64,000 bases of DNA from Tranquillimonas alkanivorans (GTDB taxonomy: Bacteria > Pseudomonadota > Alphaproteobacteria > Rhodobacterales > Rhodobacteraceae): positions 124,001 to 188,000 of the forward strand of contig NZ_FOXA01000003.1 of NCBI RefSeq assembly GCF_900115595.1. Reading direction: 5' to 3'. The position numbers and the translations under genes were made by a program. The notes beneath the pieces were generated by a model. It was not told the DNA's origin. It searched no databases and saw only the letters and a list, made by a program, of their open reading frames with translations. This document shows, one piece after another, positions 37,017 to 45,653 of this stretch (position 1 is the first letter of the stretch; each line of letters starts with the position of its first letter).

Positions 37017-38138
37017 ATGATCCGCTTCCAGCTTGGCCTGATCTTCTCCACCTCCGGCCCGTATGCCGCTTTGGGCCAGAGCGCGCTGTGCGGCGCGTCG
37101 ATGGCGATCGACGACCTGCGGACGGCGGGCGTGGCGGATATCGAGCCGGTCCTGCGCGACCCGGGCGGCGATCCCGCGCGGTACGAAAGCGCGACGGCGG
37201 ACGTGCTGGGCGCGGGCGCGGTGCGGCACGTGGTCGGCGCCATCACGTCGTGGAGCCGCAAGGACATGATCCCGGTGCTCGAACGGCACGGCGGGCTCTT
37301 GTGGTACCCGTGCCCCTACGAGGGGTTCGAGAGCAACGATCACGTCGTCTACCTGGGCACCGCGCCGAACCACCACATGCTGCCGCTTATCGACCGGGTG
37401 GCCGAGACGGGGGCGCGGCGCGCCTATCTCATCGGCTCGAACTACGTCTGGGGCTGGGAAACCCTGCGCCTGGCGCGCGAACGGCTGGGCATGCGGCTGG
37501 GCGAGGTGGCGGGGGAGCGGTACATCCCGCTGGGCTCGACCGACTTCGCGCACGTGATGAAAGAGATCGAGGACCAGCGCCCCGACGTCATCGTCAACAG
37601 CCTGATCGGCCCGTCGAACGTGGCGTTCATGCGGGCGCTGGGCGAACGGCCCGGCTGGGGCAGCGGCGAGCCGGGGCGCGTCGTCAGCTGCAACCAGACC
37701 GAAGTCGACCTGGCCGACCTGGGCCCGGCGGGCGACGGAATGCTGTCGGCGGCGAGCTTCTTCGAGGAGTTGGCCGACGGGGATTTCCGCCGCCGCGTCG
37801 CCGCGCGCGCGCCGAACGGGCGGGTGTCGTCGTTCCTGGCCACCTCTTACGCGGCCGTGCAGACGCTGGCCGAGGCGGTGGCGCGGGCCGGCACGGACGA
37901 TCCGCGGGCCGTGTTCCGGGCGGCCTCCGGCGCTCCGACCGACACCGTGCTCGGCCCGCTCGACATCGACGCGGTGACCCGCCACGCGGCCCTGCGCCCG
38001 CACCTCGCGCTGGCGGGGCAGGGCGACTTTCACGTGATACAATCGGCCGAGGCCCCCGTGCCCGCCGATCCTTACCTGACGAACATGCCGGCCGGGAAGG
38101 CGCGGCCGTTCAGACCCGACCTGAGGATTGTCCAATGA
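37017..38138 (+). CDS. amiC: AmiC-like amide sensor (cytoplasmic type I binding protein)
   Basis: The 373-aa product has the Leu/Ile/Val-binding-protein fold (FQLGLIFSTSGPYAALGQSAL, HVVGAITSWSRKDMIPVLE, PCPYEGFESNDHVVYLG) but no signal peptide. That matches AmiC, the amide-sensing negative regulator of Pseudomonas, and also UrtA/FmdD relatives. In the Pseudomonas system AmiC holds the antiterminator AmiR until a short amide binds. Its stop overlaps the start of the AmiR-like gene (ATGA), as in other amiC-amiR pairs. A terminator lies directly upstream. The ligand is probably a small amide such as formamide or acetamide, judged from the amidase downstream. Confidence 0.83.
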   Translation: MIRFQLGLIFSTSGPYAALGQSALCGASMAIDDLRTAGVADIEPVLRDPGGDPARYESATADVLGAGAVRHVVGAITSWSRKDMIPVLERHGGLLWYPCPYEGFESNDHVVYLGTAPNHHMLPLIDRVAETGARRAYLIGSNYVWGWETLRLARERLGMRLGEVAGERYIPLGSTDFAHVMKEIEDQRPDVIVNSLIGPSNVAFMRALGERPGWGSGEPGRVVSCNQTEVDLADLGPAGDGMLSAASFFEELADGDFRRRVAARAPNGRVSSFLATSYAAVQTLAEAVARAGTDDPRAVFRAASGAPTDTVLGPLDIDAVTRHAALRPHLALAGQGDFHVIQSAEAPVPADPYLTNMPAGKARPFRPDLRIVQ

Positions 38139-38725
38139 GCCGGCATCTGACCCACCACTTCTCGGGCGCGACCGCGGTCGTGCTGCATCACTCCGACGAC
38201 GTGCGCGACCGCCTGACGGCGCGGCTGAAGGTCCTGGGCGTCCACGCCGTGGGCCGCTGGGAGAAGCTCGAGGAAGCGGACCGCGAGGCCGATTTCCTGA
38301 TCCTCGACACCGACCTGGCCCACGACGACCAGTTCCCGTGGCAGCGGGCGCAGGCGCCGATGCCGGTGGTGGCGCTGATCGGCTCGGAAAGCCCAGGCCG
38401 GCTGGCCTGGGCGCTGGAGAACCGGGTCGACGCGTTCCTCCCGCTGGCGGCACTGGGCAACATCTATTCGGCGCTGGTCATCGCGCGCGCCACGTTCGAT
38501 GCGAAGGTCGAACAGCGCGATCGCGACGCCGAAACGGCGCGGCGGTCCAGCCGGCGGCTCGACGTGATCCGCGCCGTGCTCAAGCTGATGCAGGAGAGCG
38601 GGGTGGACGAGGCTGTCGCGCTCAAGCAGCTGCGCGCCTTCGCCATGGTCGAGCGCGTATCGCTCGAGGATGCGGCGGCGCTTTACCTGTCCGAGAACCC
38701 GGCCGCGCGGAGGGGCATGCAGTGA
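38135..38725 (+). CDS. amiR: AmiR-like ANTAR antitermination regulator
   Basis: The 196-aa product has a degenerate receiver-like N-terminal domain (to about 115), a coiled-coil rich in Arg/Glu (about 115-140) and a C-terminal ANTAR domain. The ANTAR part reads LKLMQESGVDEAVALKQLRA, followed by FAMVERVSLEDAAALYL. ANTAR domains bind leader RNA and prevent terminator formation. The receiver region lacks a clear phosphoacceptor pattern, as in AmiR, so control is likely by AmiC binding rather than phosphorylation. The gene overlaps amiC on one side and the ABC permease gene (GTGA) on the other. Confidence 0.87.
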   Translation: MSRHLTHHFSGATAVVLHHSDDVRDRLTARLKVLGVHAVGRWEKLEEADREADFLILDTDLAHDDQFPWQRAQAPMPVVALIGSESPGRLAWALENRVDAFLPLAALGNIYSALVIARATFDAKVEQRDRDAETARRSSRRLDVIRAVLKLMQESGVDEAVALKQLRAFAMVERVSLEDAAALYLSENPAARRGMQ

Positions 38726-39624
38726 GCGTCATCGACCCGCCCGCCGTCGCGCGCCGCGGCCGCGCCCGCAAGGTTGCCGCCGTCCTCGGCGAATTGATGC
38801 GCCGCCCGCGCGCGGCGTTCGGCCTGATCGTCATCGCCATCATGGCCATCGCCGCCGTTTTCGCGCCGTGGCTGATGCCGCACGACCCGTTCGAGCAGAG
38901 CTTCGACGGCCTGACGCTGGCCGGCGCGCCTCTGCCGCCGGGCGGAGAGTTCCCGCTGGGCACCGACCTTCTGGGCCGCGATCTGGCTTCACGTCTGATC
39001 CTGGGCACACGGACGTCTCTGATCATCGGGGTGCTGGCCAACGGCATCGCCGTGATCCTGGGCGCGGGTGTTGGCATCACCGCCGGCTATTTCGGCGGCT
39101 GGATCGGTGCGATCCTGATGCGTTTCACCGACCTGATGATGGCGTTCCCGGCCTTGCTGCTGGCCATCGTTCTGGCCGCGATCTTCCAGCCCTCGCTGCT
39201 GATCGTGGCGCTGGTGATCGCGATGGTGAACTGGGTGCAGATGGCCCGCGTGATCTATACCGAGACGCGCAGCCTCGCGGAACGCGAGTTCATCCAGGTC
39301 CAGCGCTCCATCGGGTCGGGCACGCTGCGGGTTCTGGGTTCGCACCTGCTGCCGCACCTGCTGTCCTCGATCGTTGTCTTCGGCACGCTCGGAATCTCGA
39401 CCACGGTGCTGCTGGAAGCGACGCTCTCCTACCTCGGCGTGGGCGTGCAGCCGCCGACGCCGTCCTGGGGCAACATCATCTTCGAGAACCAGACCTATTT
39501 CAGCACGGCGCCCTGGCTGGTGTTCTTCCCCGGCGCGGCCATCGTGCTGCTGGCGCTGGCCTTCAACCTCGTGGGCGACGCGCTGCGCGACATCCTCGAT
39601 CCGACGCTGAAGGGACGGCACTGA
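38722..39624 (+). CDS. Peptide/nickel-family ABC transporter permease, DppC type
   Basis: The 300-aa product has an N-terminal helix (AAFGLIVIAIMAIAAVFAPW), the GTDLLGRDLASRLILGTRTS motif and five further helices. The EAA-like loop is VIYTETRSLAEREFIQVQRS. It is the second permease of a DppABCDF-type importer. The GTG start overlaps the amiR stop. The gene order here is unusual in that the DppC-type permease gene precedes the DppB type. Confidence 0.9.
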   Translation: MSVIDPPAVARRGRARKVAAVLGELMRRPRAAFGLIVIAIMAIAAVFAPWLMPHDPFEQSFDGLTLAGAPLPPGGEFPLGTDLLGRDLASRLILGTRTSLIIGVLANGIAVILGAGVGITAGYFGGWIGAILMRFTDLMMAFPALLLAIVLAAIFQPSLLIVALVIAMVNWVQMARVIYTETRSLAEREFIQVQRSIGSGTLRVLGSHLLPHLLSSIVVFGTLGISTTVLLEATLSYLGVGVQPPTPSWGNIIFENQTYFSTAPWLVFFPGAAIVLLALAFNLVGDALRDILDPTLKGRH

Positions 39625-40544
39625 TGCGCGGCTACATCATCCGGCGCCTGTTCGAGAGCGCGCTGATCCTCCTGGGCATCACGCTCGTGACGTTCATCCT
39701 GCTCTACCTCGTGCCCGCCGACCCGGCGCGGCAGATCGCGGGGCGCTCGGCCACCGCCGAGACGGTGCAGAACATTCGCGACCAGCTTGGCCTGAACGAC
39801 CCGTTCTTCGTCCAGTACGCCCGCTACCTGGGCAACCTGTTCCAGGGCGACATGGGGCGCAGCTACCTCCAGCGCGCCGAGGTGTCCGAGCTGATCGCGG
39901 CACGGCTTCCCGCAAGCCTGATGCTGATGGTCGCGGCAATCGTGACCGAGTTGATCATGGGCCTGACCATCGGCGTGGTCGCGGCGCTGCGCCGCAACAA
40001 GTTTGCCGACCATTCGCTGATGATCTTCAGCTTCGTCTCGATCTCGGCCCCGCAATTCGTGATCGGCATCCTGCTGCTCTATGTCTTCGCGGTGCAGCTG
40101 GGCTGGTTCCCCATCGGCGGCTACGGCACGCCTGCGCATTTCGTGCTGCCGGCGGTGACGCTCGGTTTCCTGGGTGCGGGCTGGTACAGCCGGATGATGC
40201 GGTCGTCGATGATCGACGTGCTGGCGCAGGACTTCGTGCGAACCGCACGCGCCAAGGGCCTGTCCAAGGGCCGCATCATCCTGCGCCACGTCATGCCGAA
40301 CGCGATCCTTCCGATCATCGCGATGATCGGCATCGACATCGGCCTCTTCATGTCCGGCATCGTCGTGGTCGAAAGCGTCTTCGGCTGGCCCGGCATCGGG
40401 CAGCTTGCCTGGCAGGCCATCCAGCGCGTCGACATCCCCGTGATCATGGGCGTCACGATGGTGTCCGCCACCGCGATCGTGATGGGCAACCTTCTGGCCG
40501 ACCTCGTCGCGCCGCTCATCGATCCGCGCATCAAGACCAAGTAA
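39624..40544 (+). CDS. Peptide/nickel-family ABC transporter permease, DppB type
   Basis: The 306-aa product begins MRGYIIRRLFESALILLGI, typical of DppB-like permeases, and has six helices. The cytoplasmic loop reads DFVRTARAKGLSKGRIILRH, and the tail ends near DLVAPLIDPRIKTK. It starts one base inside the stop of the previous gene. Together with the DppC-type permease it forms the channel for the ligand bound by the product of the next gene. Confidence 0.9.
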   Translation: MRGYIIRRLFESALILLGITLVTFILLYLVPADPARQIAGRSATAETVQNIRDQLGLNDPFFVQYARYLGNLFQGDMGRSYLQRAEVSELIAARLPASLMLMVAAIVTELIMGLTIGVVAALRRNKFADHSLMIFSFVSISAPQFVIGILLLYVFAVQLGWFPIGGYGTPAHFVLPAVTLGFLGAGWYSRMMRSSMIDVLAQDFVRTARAKGLSKGRIILRHVMPNAILPIIAMIGIDIGLFMSGIVVVESVFGWPGIGQLAWQAIQRVDIPVIMGVTMVSATAIVMGNLLADLVAPLIDPRIKTK

Positions 40545-40563
40545 CCGACAGAGGAGTAATGAC

Positions 40564-42189
40564 ATGAAAAAGCTGCTTTACGCCGGCATCGCCGGGATCG
40601 CGCTGAGCGCCACGGGCGCCATCGCGCAGGTGGACCAGGACGCGCCGACCGGCGGCTCGATGATCGTCACCTACAAGGACGACGTGGCCACGCTGGACCC
40701 GGCCATCGGCTATGACTGGCAGAACTGGTCGATGATCAAGTCGCTGTTCGACGGGCTGATGGGCTACGAGCCCGGCACGACGACTCTCCGGCTCGAACTG
40801 GCCGACAGCCACGACATCTCGGACGACGGCCTCGTGCACACCTTCACGCTGAAGGACGGCATCAAGTTCCACAACGGGCGCGAGATCACGGCCGAGGACG
40901 TCAAGTACTCGCTCGAGCGCGTCACCAACCCCGAGACCCGCAGCCCCGGCGCCGGCTTCTTCGGCATGATCGAGGGCTTCGAAGACTGGAACGCGGGCGA
41001 GGGCGAGGGCCTGTCGGGCGTGAAGGTCATCGACGACAAGACCGTCGAGATCACGCTGAACCGCCCCGACGCCACCTTCGGGCACGTCATGGCCCTCAAC
41101 TTCGCGTCGGTCGTGCCGCAGGAGGCCGTCGAAGCTTCGGGCGAGGATTTCGGTCGCGAACCCGTGGGCTCGGGCGCCTACAAGCTCGCCGACTGGACGC
41201 CGGGCCAGCAGGTCGTGTTCGAGCGGTTCGAGGATTACCACCGCGCGGGCGTCCCGAAGCTCGACCAGATCACCTTCGAGATCGGGCTTGAGCCGACCGT
41301 CGCGCTTCTGCGGATGCAGCAGGGCCAGGCCGACATCCCGGGTGACGGCATCCCGCCGGCGCAGTTCCTGCAGGTGATGAACGACCCCGAGCAGGCCGAC
41401 AACGTAGTCGAAGGCGGCCAGCTTCACACCGGCTATATCACGCTGAACACGCAGATGGAGCCGTTCGACGACAAGGCGGTGCGCCAGGCGGTCAACATGG
41501 CGATCAACAAGGATCGCATCGTCCGCATCATCAACGGCCGCGCCGTTCCGGCGAACCAGCCGCTGCCGCCCACCATGCCGGGCTATGCCGAGGATTACGA
41601 GGGCTACGCCTTTGATCCCGAGAAGGCCAAGCAGATGCTGGCCGACGCAGGCTATCCCGACGGCTTCTCGACCGAGCTCTACGTGATGAACGTGGACCCG
41701 AACCCGCGTATCGCGCAGGCGATCCAGCAGGACCTCTCGGCCATCGGCATCGACGCCGAGATCCGCAATCTCGCGCAGGCCAACGTCATCGCCGCGGGTG
41801 GCGAGCCGGACCAGGCGCCGATGATCTGGTCGGGCGGCATGGCGTGGATCGCGGACTTCCCCGATCCGTCGAACTTCTACGGCCCGATCCTGGGCTGCGG
41901 CGGCGCGGTGCAGGGCGGCTGGAACTGGGCGTGGTACTGCAACGAGGAGCTCGACGCGCGCGCGGCCGAGGCGGACTCGATGACCGATCCGGACCAGGCG
42001 GAGGCGCGCATCGACGCGTGGCGCCAGATCTACCTTGACGTCATGGAAGACGCGCCGTGGGTGCCGGTCTTCAACGAGCAGCGCTTCACCTACACGTCCG
42101 ACCGTCTGGCCGGTGACGACAGCCTGTTCGTGGACCCGGTCCACATCCCGGTGAACTACGACTACGTCTACTCGACCGAGGCGCAGTAA
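40564..42189 (+). CDS. ABC transporter substrate-binding protein, family 5
   Basis: The 541-aa periplasmic protein has a signal peptide (MKKLLYAGIAGIALSATGAIAQ). The family 5 (DppA/OppA/NikA) pattern includes YKDDVATLDPAIGYDWQNW, LFDGLMGYEPG, FTLKDGIKFHNGREITAEDV and PDPSNF-like DFPDPSNFYGPILGC. The ligand cannot be read from the sequence. Because the genes lie between amiC/amiR and an amidase, it may deliver an amide or a peptide-like amide. GAGGAG is 7 bases before the ATG. Confidence 0.9.
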   Translation: MKKLLYAGIAGIALSATGAIAQVDQDAPTGGSMIVTYKDDVATLDPAIGYDWQNWSMIKSLFDGLMGYEPGTTTLRLELADSHDISDDGLVHTFTLKDGIKFHNGREITAEDVKYSLERVTNPETRSPGAGFFGMIEGFEDWNAGEGEGLSGVKVIDDKTVEITLNRPDATFGHVMALNFASVVPQEAVEASGEDFGREPVGSGAYKLADWTPGQQVVFERFEDYHRAGVPKLDQITFEIGLEPTVALLRMQQGQADIPGDGIPPAQFLQVMNDPEQADNVVEGGQLHTGYITLNTQMEPFDDKAVRQAVNMAINKDRIVRIINGRAVPANQPLPPTMPGYAEDYEGYAFDPEKAKQMLADAGYPDGFSTELYVMNVDPNPRIAQAIQQDLSAIGIDAEIRNLAQANVIAAGGEPDQAPMIWSGGMAWIADFPDPSNFYGPILGCGGAVQGGWNWAWYCNEELDARAAEADSMTDPDQAEARIDAWRQIYLDVMEDAPWVPVFNEQRFTYTSDRLAGDDSLFVDPVHIPVNYDYVYSTEAQ

Positions 42190-42193
42190 CCTC

Positions 42194-43138
42194 ATGTGCA
42201 AGCACTGTGACTACACGATTCACGGGGCGCACCATCATCACGGGTGGGATCATTCGATCCCGCCCGTCGAGACGGTGGCACCCGGATCGACCCTGCACTT
42301 CGAATGTCTAGACAGTTCGGGCGGCCAGTTCACGCCCGACAGCGTCACGGCCGATGTCGAGACGCTGGACTTCGGCAAGATCAACCCCGTCACCGGCCCT
42401 GTCTATGTCGACGGGGCCGAGCCGGGCGACGTCCTGAAGGTCGAAATCCAGGCATTCCATCCCTCGGGCTTCGGCTGGACGGCGAACATTCCCGGCTTCG
42501 GCCTGCTGGCCGACCAGTTCAAGGACCCGCACCTGAAGGTGTGGAAGTACGACCCCGAGACGCTGGCGCCGTCGGTCTTCTCGGACCTCGCGCGCGTGCC
42601 GCTCAAGCCGTTCGCGGGCACCATCGGGCTGGCCCCGGCCGAGGCCGGGCTGCACTCGGTCGTGCCGCCGCGCCGGATGGGCGGCAACCTCGACATCCGC
42701 GACCTGGCGGCAGGCACGACGCTGTACCTGCCGGTCGAGGTGGCGGGGGCGTTGTTCTCGATCGGCGACACCCACGCCGCGCAGGGCGACGGAGAGGTCT
42801 GCGGGACGGCGATCGAGAGCCCGATGAACGTTGATCTCAAGCTCGACCTCATCAAGCAGGAGAAGCTGGCCTTCCCGCGTTTTACCACGCCGGGCCCGGT
42901 CACGCGGCACCTCGACGCCAAGGGCTACGAGGTCACCACCGGCATCGGGCCGGACATGATGACCGGCGCGCGCGACGCGGTGTCGGCCATGGTGGACCTG
43001 CTGGGCAAGCAGCACGGGCTGTCGGCCGAGGATGCGTACCTCCTCTGCTCGGTCTGCGGCGATCTGCGCATTTCCGAGATCGTGGACATGCCGAACTGGG
43101 TGGTGTCGTTCTACTTCCCCCGGGTGGTTTTCGAATGA
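42194..43138 (+). CDS. fmdA: Acetamidase/formamidase (FmdA/AmdA family)
   Basis: The 314-aa product matches the FmdA_AmdA family: GSTLHFECLDSSGGQ, NPVTGPVYVDGAEPGDVL, HPSGFGWTANIPGFG, PRRMGGNLDIRDL, and GDTHAAQGDGEVCGTAIE. Members hydrolyse formamide or acetamide to ammonia and the acid. The N-terminus is rich in Cys and His (MCKHCDYTIHGAHHHHGW), which could bind metal. It is the only hydrolase in this operon and defines its likely purpose, nitrogen supply from small amides. It starts four bases after the binding-protein stop and overlaps the ATPase gene. Confidence 0.9.
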   Translation: MCKHCDYTIHGAHHHHGWDHSIPPVETVAPGSTLHFECLDSSGGQFTPDSVTADVETLDFGKINPVTGPVYVDGAEPGDVLKVEIQAFHPSGFGWTANIPGFGLLADQFKDPHLKVWKYDPETLAPSVFSDLARVPLKPFAGTIGLAPAEAGLHSVVPPRRMGGNLDIRDLAAGTTLYLPVEVAGALFSIGDTHAAQGDGEVCGTAIESPMNVDLKLDLIKQEKLAFPRFTTPGPVTRHLDAKGYEVTTGIGPDMMTGARDAVSAMVDLLGKQHGLSAEDAYLLCSVCGDLRISEIVDMPNWVVSFYFPRVVFE

Positions 43139-44901
43139 CGGCCACGGCCAACACCGACGGGCAGGGCGGCGCGCGCCCTGTCCTCACCGTCCGCGATCTG
43201 CAGGTGCAGGTGGCCACGACCGGCGGCGCAAAGACCGTGCTCGACGGGCTGTCCTTCGACCTGATGCCGGGCGAGACGCTGTGCCTTGCGGGCGAAAGCG
43301 GCTCGGGCAAGTCGATGACGGCGCTGGCCATCATGGGTCTTCTGCCCAAGCCCATGGCTCGGATCACCGGCGGTTCGATCAAGCTGGGCGGGCAGGAGCT
43401 GACCGAGCTGAGCGAGGCCGGCTACCGCGACGTGCGCTCGAACCGCGTCGCGATGATCTTCCAGGAGCCGATGACCTCGCTCAACCCGCTGATGACGGTG
43501 CAGCAGCAATTGGTCGAGGTCCTGCTGGAGCATGACACCTGCTCGCGCGCCGAGGCACCGGCCCGCGCGCTCGCGCTGCTCAAGGACGTCCGTCTGACCG
43601 AACCCGAGCGGCGGCTGAAACAATACCCGCACGAGCTGTCGGGCGGCATGCGTCAGCGCGTGATGATCGCCATCGCTCTGGCCTGCGAGCCCGAGGTGCT
43701 GATCGCCGACGAGCCGACGACCGCGCTCGACGTGACGGTGCAGGCCGAGATTCTCGACCTCATCCGCCTGCTTCAGGAAGAGCACGGCACCACCGTCCTG
43801 ATGATCACCCACGACATGGGCGTGGTGGCCGAGATGGCCGACCGCGTGATCGTCCTGCGTCACGGGCAGGAGGTCGAGGCCGCGCCGGTCAAGGACCTGT
43901 TCGACGCCCCGCGCAGCGACTATGCCCGCGAGCTTCTGGCCGCCGTTCCGCGCCTGGGTGCGGCCCCGGCGCGCCCCCAGCGCAAGCTGGGCGAGACGGT
44001 GGTCGAGGTCGACGACCTGACGGTGCGATTCGACATCACCGGCGGCGTCTTGAACCGCCCCGTCGCCCGCGTCCACGCGGTCGAAAGCGTGAGCTTCGAC
44101 ATCCGCAAGGGCGAGACGCTGGCGCTGGTGGGCGAGTCCGGCTGCGGCAAGTCCACCATCGGCAAGGCGCTCCTGGGCCTCGTCCCGTGGGAGGGCAGCA
44201 TCCGGGTGGCCGGACGCCAGACGCATGGCCTGTCGCCCCGGATGCTCAAGCCGGTGCGCCGCGACATCCAGATGGTGTTCCAGGACCCGGGAGCGTCGCT
44301 CGACGCGCGCATGACCGTGCGCGACCAGGTGGCCGAACCGATGAGGGTGCACGGCATCGCCAAGGGGGCGGAGCTTGACGACCGGGTGGAGTACCTGTTC
44401 CGCCGGGTGGGGCTGAAGGCCGACATGATGGACCGTTACCCGCACGAATTCTCGGGCGGGCAGCGCCAGCGGATCTGCATCGCCCGCGCGCTCAGCCTGT
44501 CGCCGCGGGTGATTGTTGCAGATGAGAGCGTCTCGGCGCTCGACGTCTCGGTGCAGGCGCAAGTGCTGGAGCTGTTGCAGGAACTCCAGTCGCAGGACGA
44601 CCTGGCGTACCTGTTCATCAGCCACGACATGGCGGTGATCGAGCAGGTGGCCGACCGCGTCATGGTCATGCGGCTGGGGCAAGTGGTCGAGGAGGGCGCG
44701 CGCGACGCCGTGCTTCACGACGCGCGCCACCCCTATACCCGGCGCCTCCTGTCGGCGGTCCCGATCCCCGACCCGCACCGCCGCCGTCCGCCGCGAGCCG
44801 AGGCCGAGCCGGGGCTGGGCAGCCCGATCCGCCGCATCGGCGACCCGCCCACGCGCCTGAACCTGAGCGAGGTCGCACCGGGGCACCGGGCGGCCTCGTG
44901 A
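43135..44901 (+). CDS. ABC transporter ATPase, fused DppD-DppF type
   Basis: The 588-aa protein has two complete ATPase domains. The first has Walker [11 protein letters not shown] near 52-61, signature LSGGMRQR near 168 and [13 protein letters not shown]. The second has GESGCGKST near 333-341, signature FSGGQRQR near 440 and [12 protein letters not shown]. The linker holds the oligopeptide-transporter ending of the first half. Such fusions are common in the peptide/glutathione (GsiA-like) branch. The start overlaps the amidase stop (ATGA). It completes a full importer: two permeases, binding protein and ATPase. Confidence 0.92.
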   Translation: MTATANTDGQGGARPVLTVRDLQVQVATTGGAKTVLDGLSFDLMPGETLCLAGESGSGKSMTALAIMGLLPKPMARITGGSIKLGGQELTELSEAGYRDVRSNRVAMIFQEPMTSLNPLMTVQQQLVEVLLEHDTCSRAEAPARALALLKDVRLTEPERRLKQYPHELSGGMRQRVMIAIALACEPEVLIADEPTTALDVTVQAEILDLIRLLQEEHGTTVLMITHDMGVVAEMADRVIVLRHGQEVEAAPVKDLFDAPRSDYARELLAAVPRLGAAPARPQRKLGETVVEVDDLTVRFDITGGVLNRPVARVHAVESVSFDIRKGETLALVGESGCGKSTIGKALLGLVPWEGSIRVAGRQTHGLSPRMLKPVRRDIQMVFQDPGASLDARMTVRDQVAEPMRVHGIAKGAELDDRVEYLFRRVGLKADMMDRYPHEFSGGQRQRICIARALSLSPRVIVADESVSALDVSVQAQVLELLQELQSQDDLAYLFISHDMAVIEQVADRVMVMRLGQVVEEGARDAVLHDARHPYTRRLLSAVPIPDPHRRRPPRAEAEPGLGSPIRRIGDPPTRLNLSEVAPGHRAAS

Positions 44902-44944
44902 CCGGGCGGTCCCTGGCGGCCGTCCGCGCCCTTGTGCCGGTGGC

Positions 44945-45000
44945 GGCGCGCGTGGTGGGCGCGGGTGCCTCCGGCGGGGATATTTACAGACCAGAGATGA
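44945..45000 (+). repeat. Dispersed intergenic repeat, copy E
   Basis: GGTGCCTCCGGCGGGGATAT followed by TTACAGACCAGAGATGA. It fills most of the gap between the ABC ATPase gene and the Lrp-type gene and may end the amide operon. Confidence 0.8.
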
Positions 45001-45065
45001 TGCAGGGTGCGCGTCCCGCGTCGGACGGGGATGCAACCGCCGCGGGCAGGCGCTAGGGTCGGGGC

Positions 45066-45551
45066 ATGATCCGTCTCGACGACCGTGACCTCGACATCCT
45101 GCGCGTGCTCGAACGCGAGGGCCGCATCACCAAGGCGGCGCTGGCCGAGCGCATCGGCCTGTCGCCCACCCCCGCCTGGGACCGTCTGAAGAAGCTGGAA
45201 AAAGCCGGGCTGGTCGTGGGCTACCGGGCCGAGATCGACCTGCGCAAGCTGGGGCCGCACGTCACCGTCTTCGTCGCGGCGGAGCTGGCCGACCACACGG
45301 CGGCAACCTTCCGCATCTTCGAGCAGTCGCTGGCGGGGCGGGACGAGGTCGTCGGCTGCTGGGCCCTGGGCGGCGGCTTCGACTACCTGATGCAGATCGT
45401 GACACGCGACATCGACGCCTATCAGCGGCTGATCGACTCGATGCTCGACGCGCGGATCGGGATCGCGCGGTATTTCACCTATATCGTGACCAAGCAGTTG
45501 AAGGGGCGCGGGCCGCTGCCGCTGGACCTGATCGCAGGCCGGACGGACTGA
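45066..45551 (+). CDS. Lrp/AsnC family transcriptional regulator
   Basis: The 161-aa product has an N-terminal winged helix-turn-helix (LDDRDLDILRVLEREGRITK, then ERIGLSPTPAWDRLKKLEKA) and a C-terminal RAM ligand-binding domain (GCWALGGGFDYLMQIVTRD). These regulators respond to amino acids or related metabolites. Its same-strand neighbour 102 bases downstream is a semialdehyde dehydrogenase, the likely target. The ATG at 45066 begins at the usual family start. Confidence 0.88.
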   Translation: MIRLDDRDLDILRVLEREGRITKAALAERIGLSPTPAWDRLKKLEKAGLVVGYRAEIDLRKLGPHVTVFVAAELADHTAATFRIFEQSLAGRDEVVGCWALGGGFDYLMQIVTRDIDAYQRLIDSMLDARIGIARYFTYIVTKQLKGRGPLPLDLIAGRTD

Positions 45552-45653
45552 CAGGGGCGGGTCCCGCAGTCCGGATCGCGCTCCCGCCGGGCCACATTCA
45601 GTCCCGCCTTTTGCCGGTGCCGCGCGACGGTGGAGAGGAAAGGAGGGCCTCAC

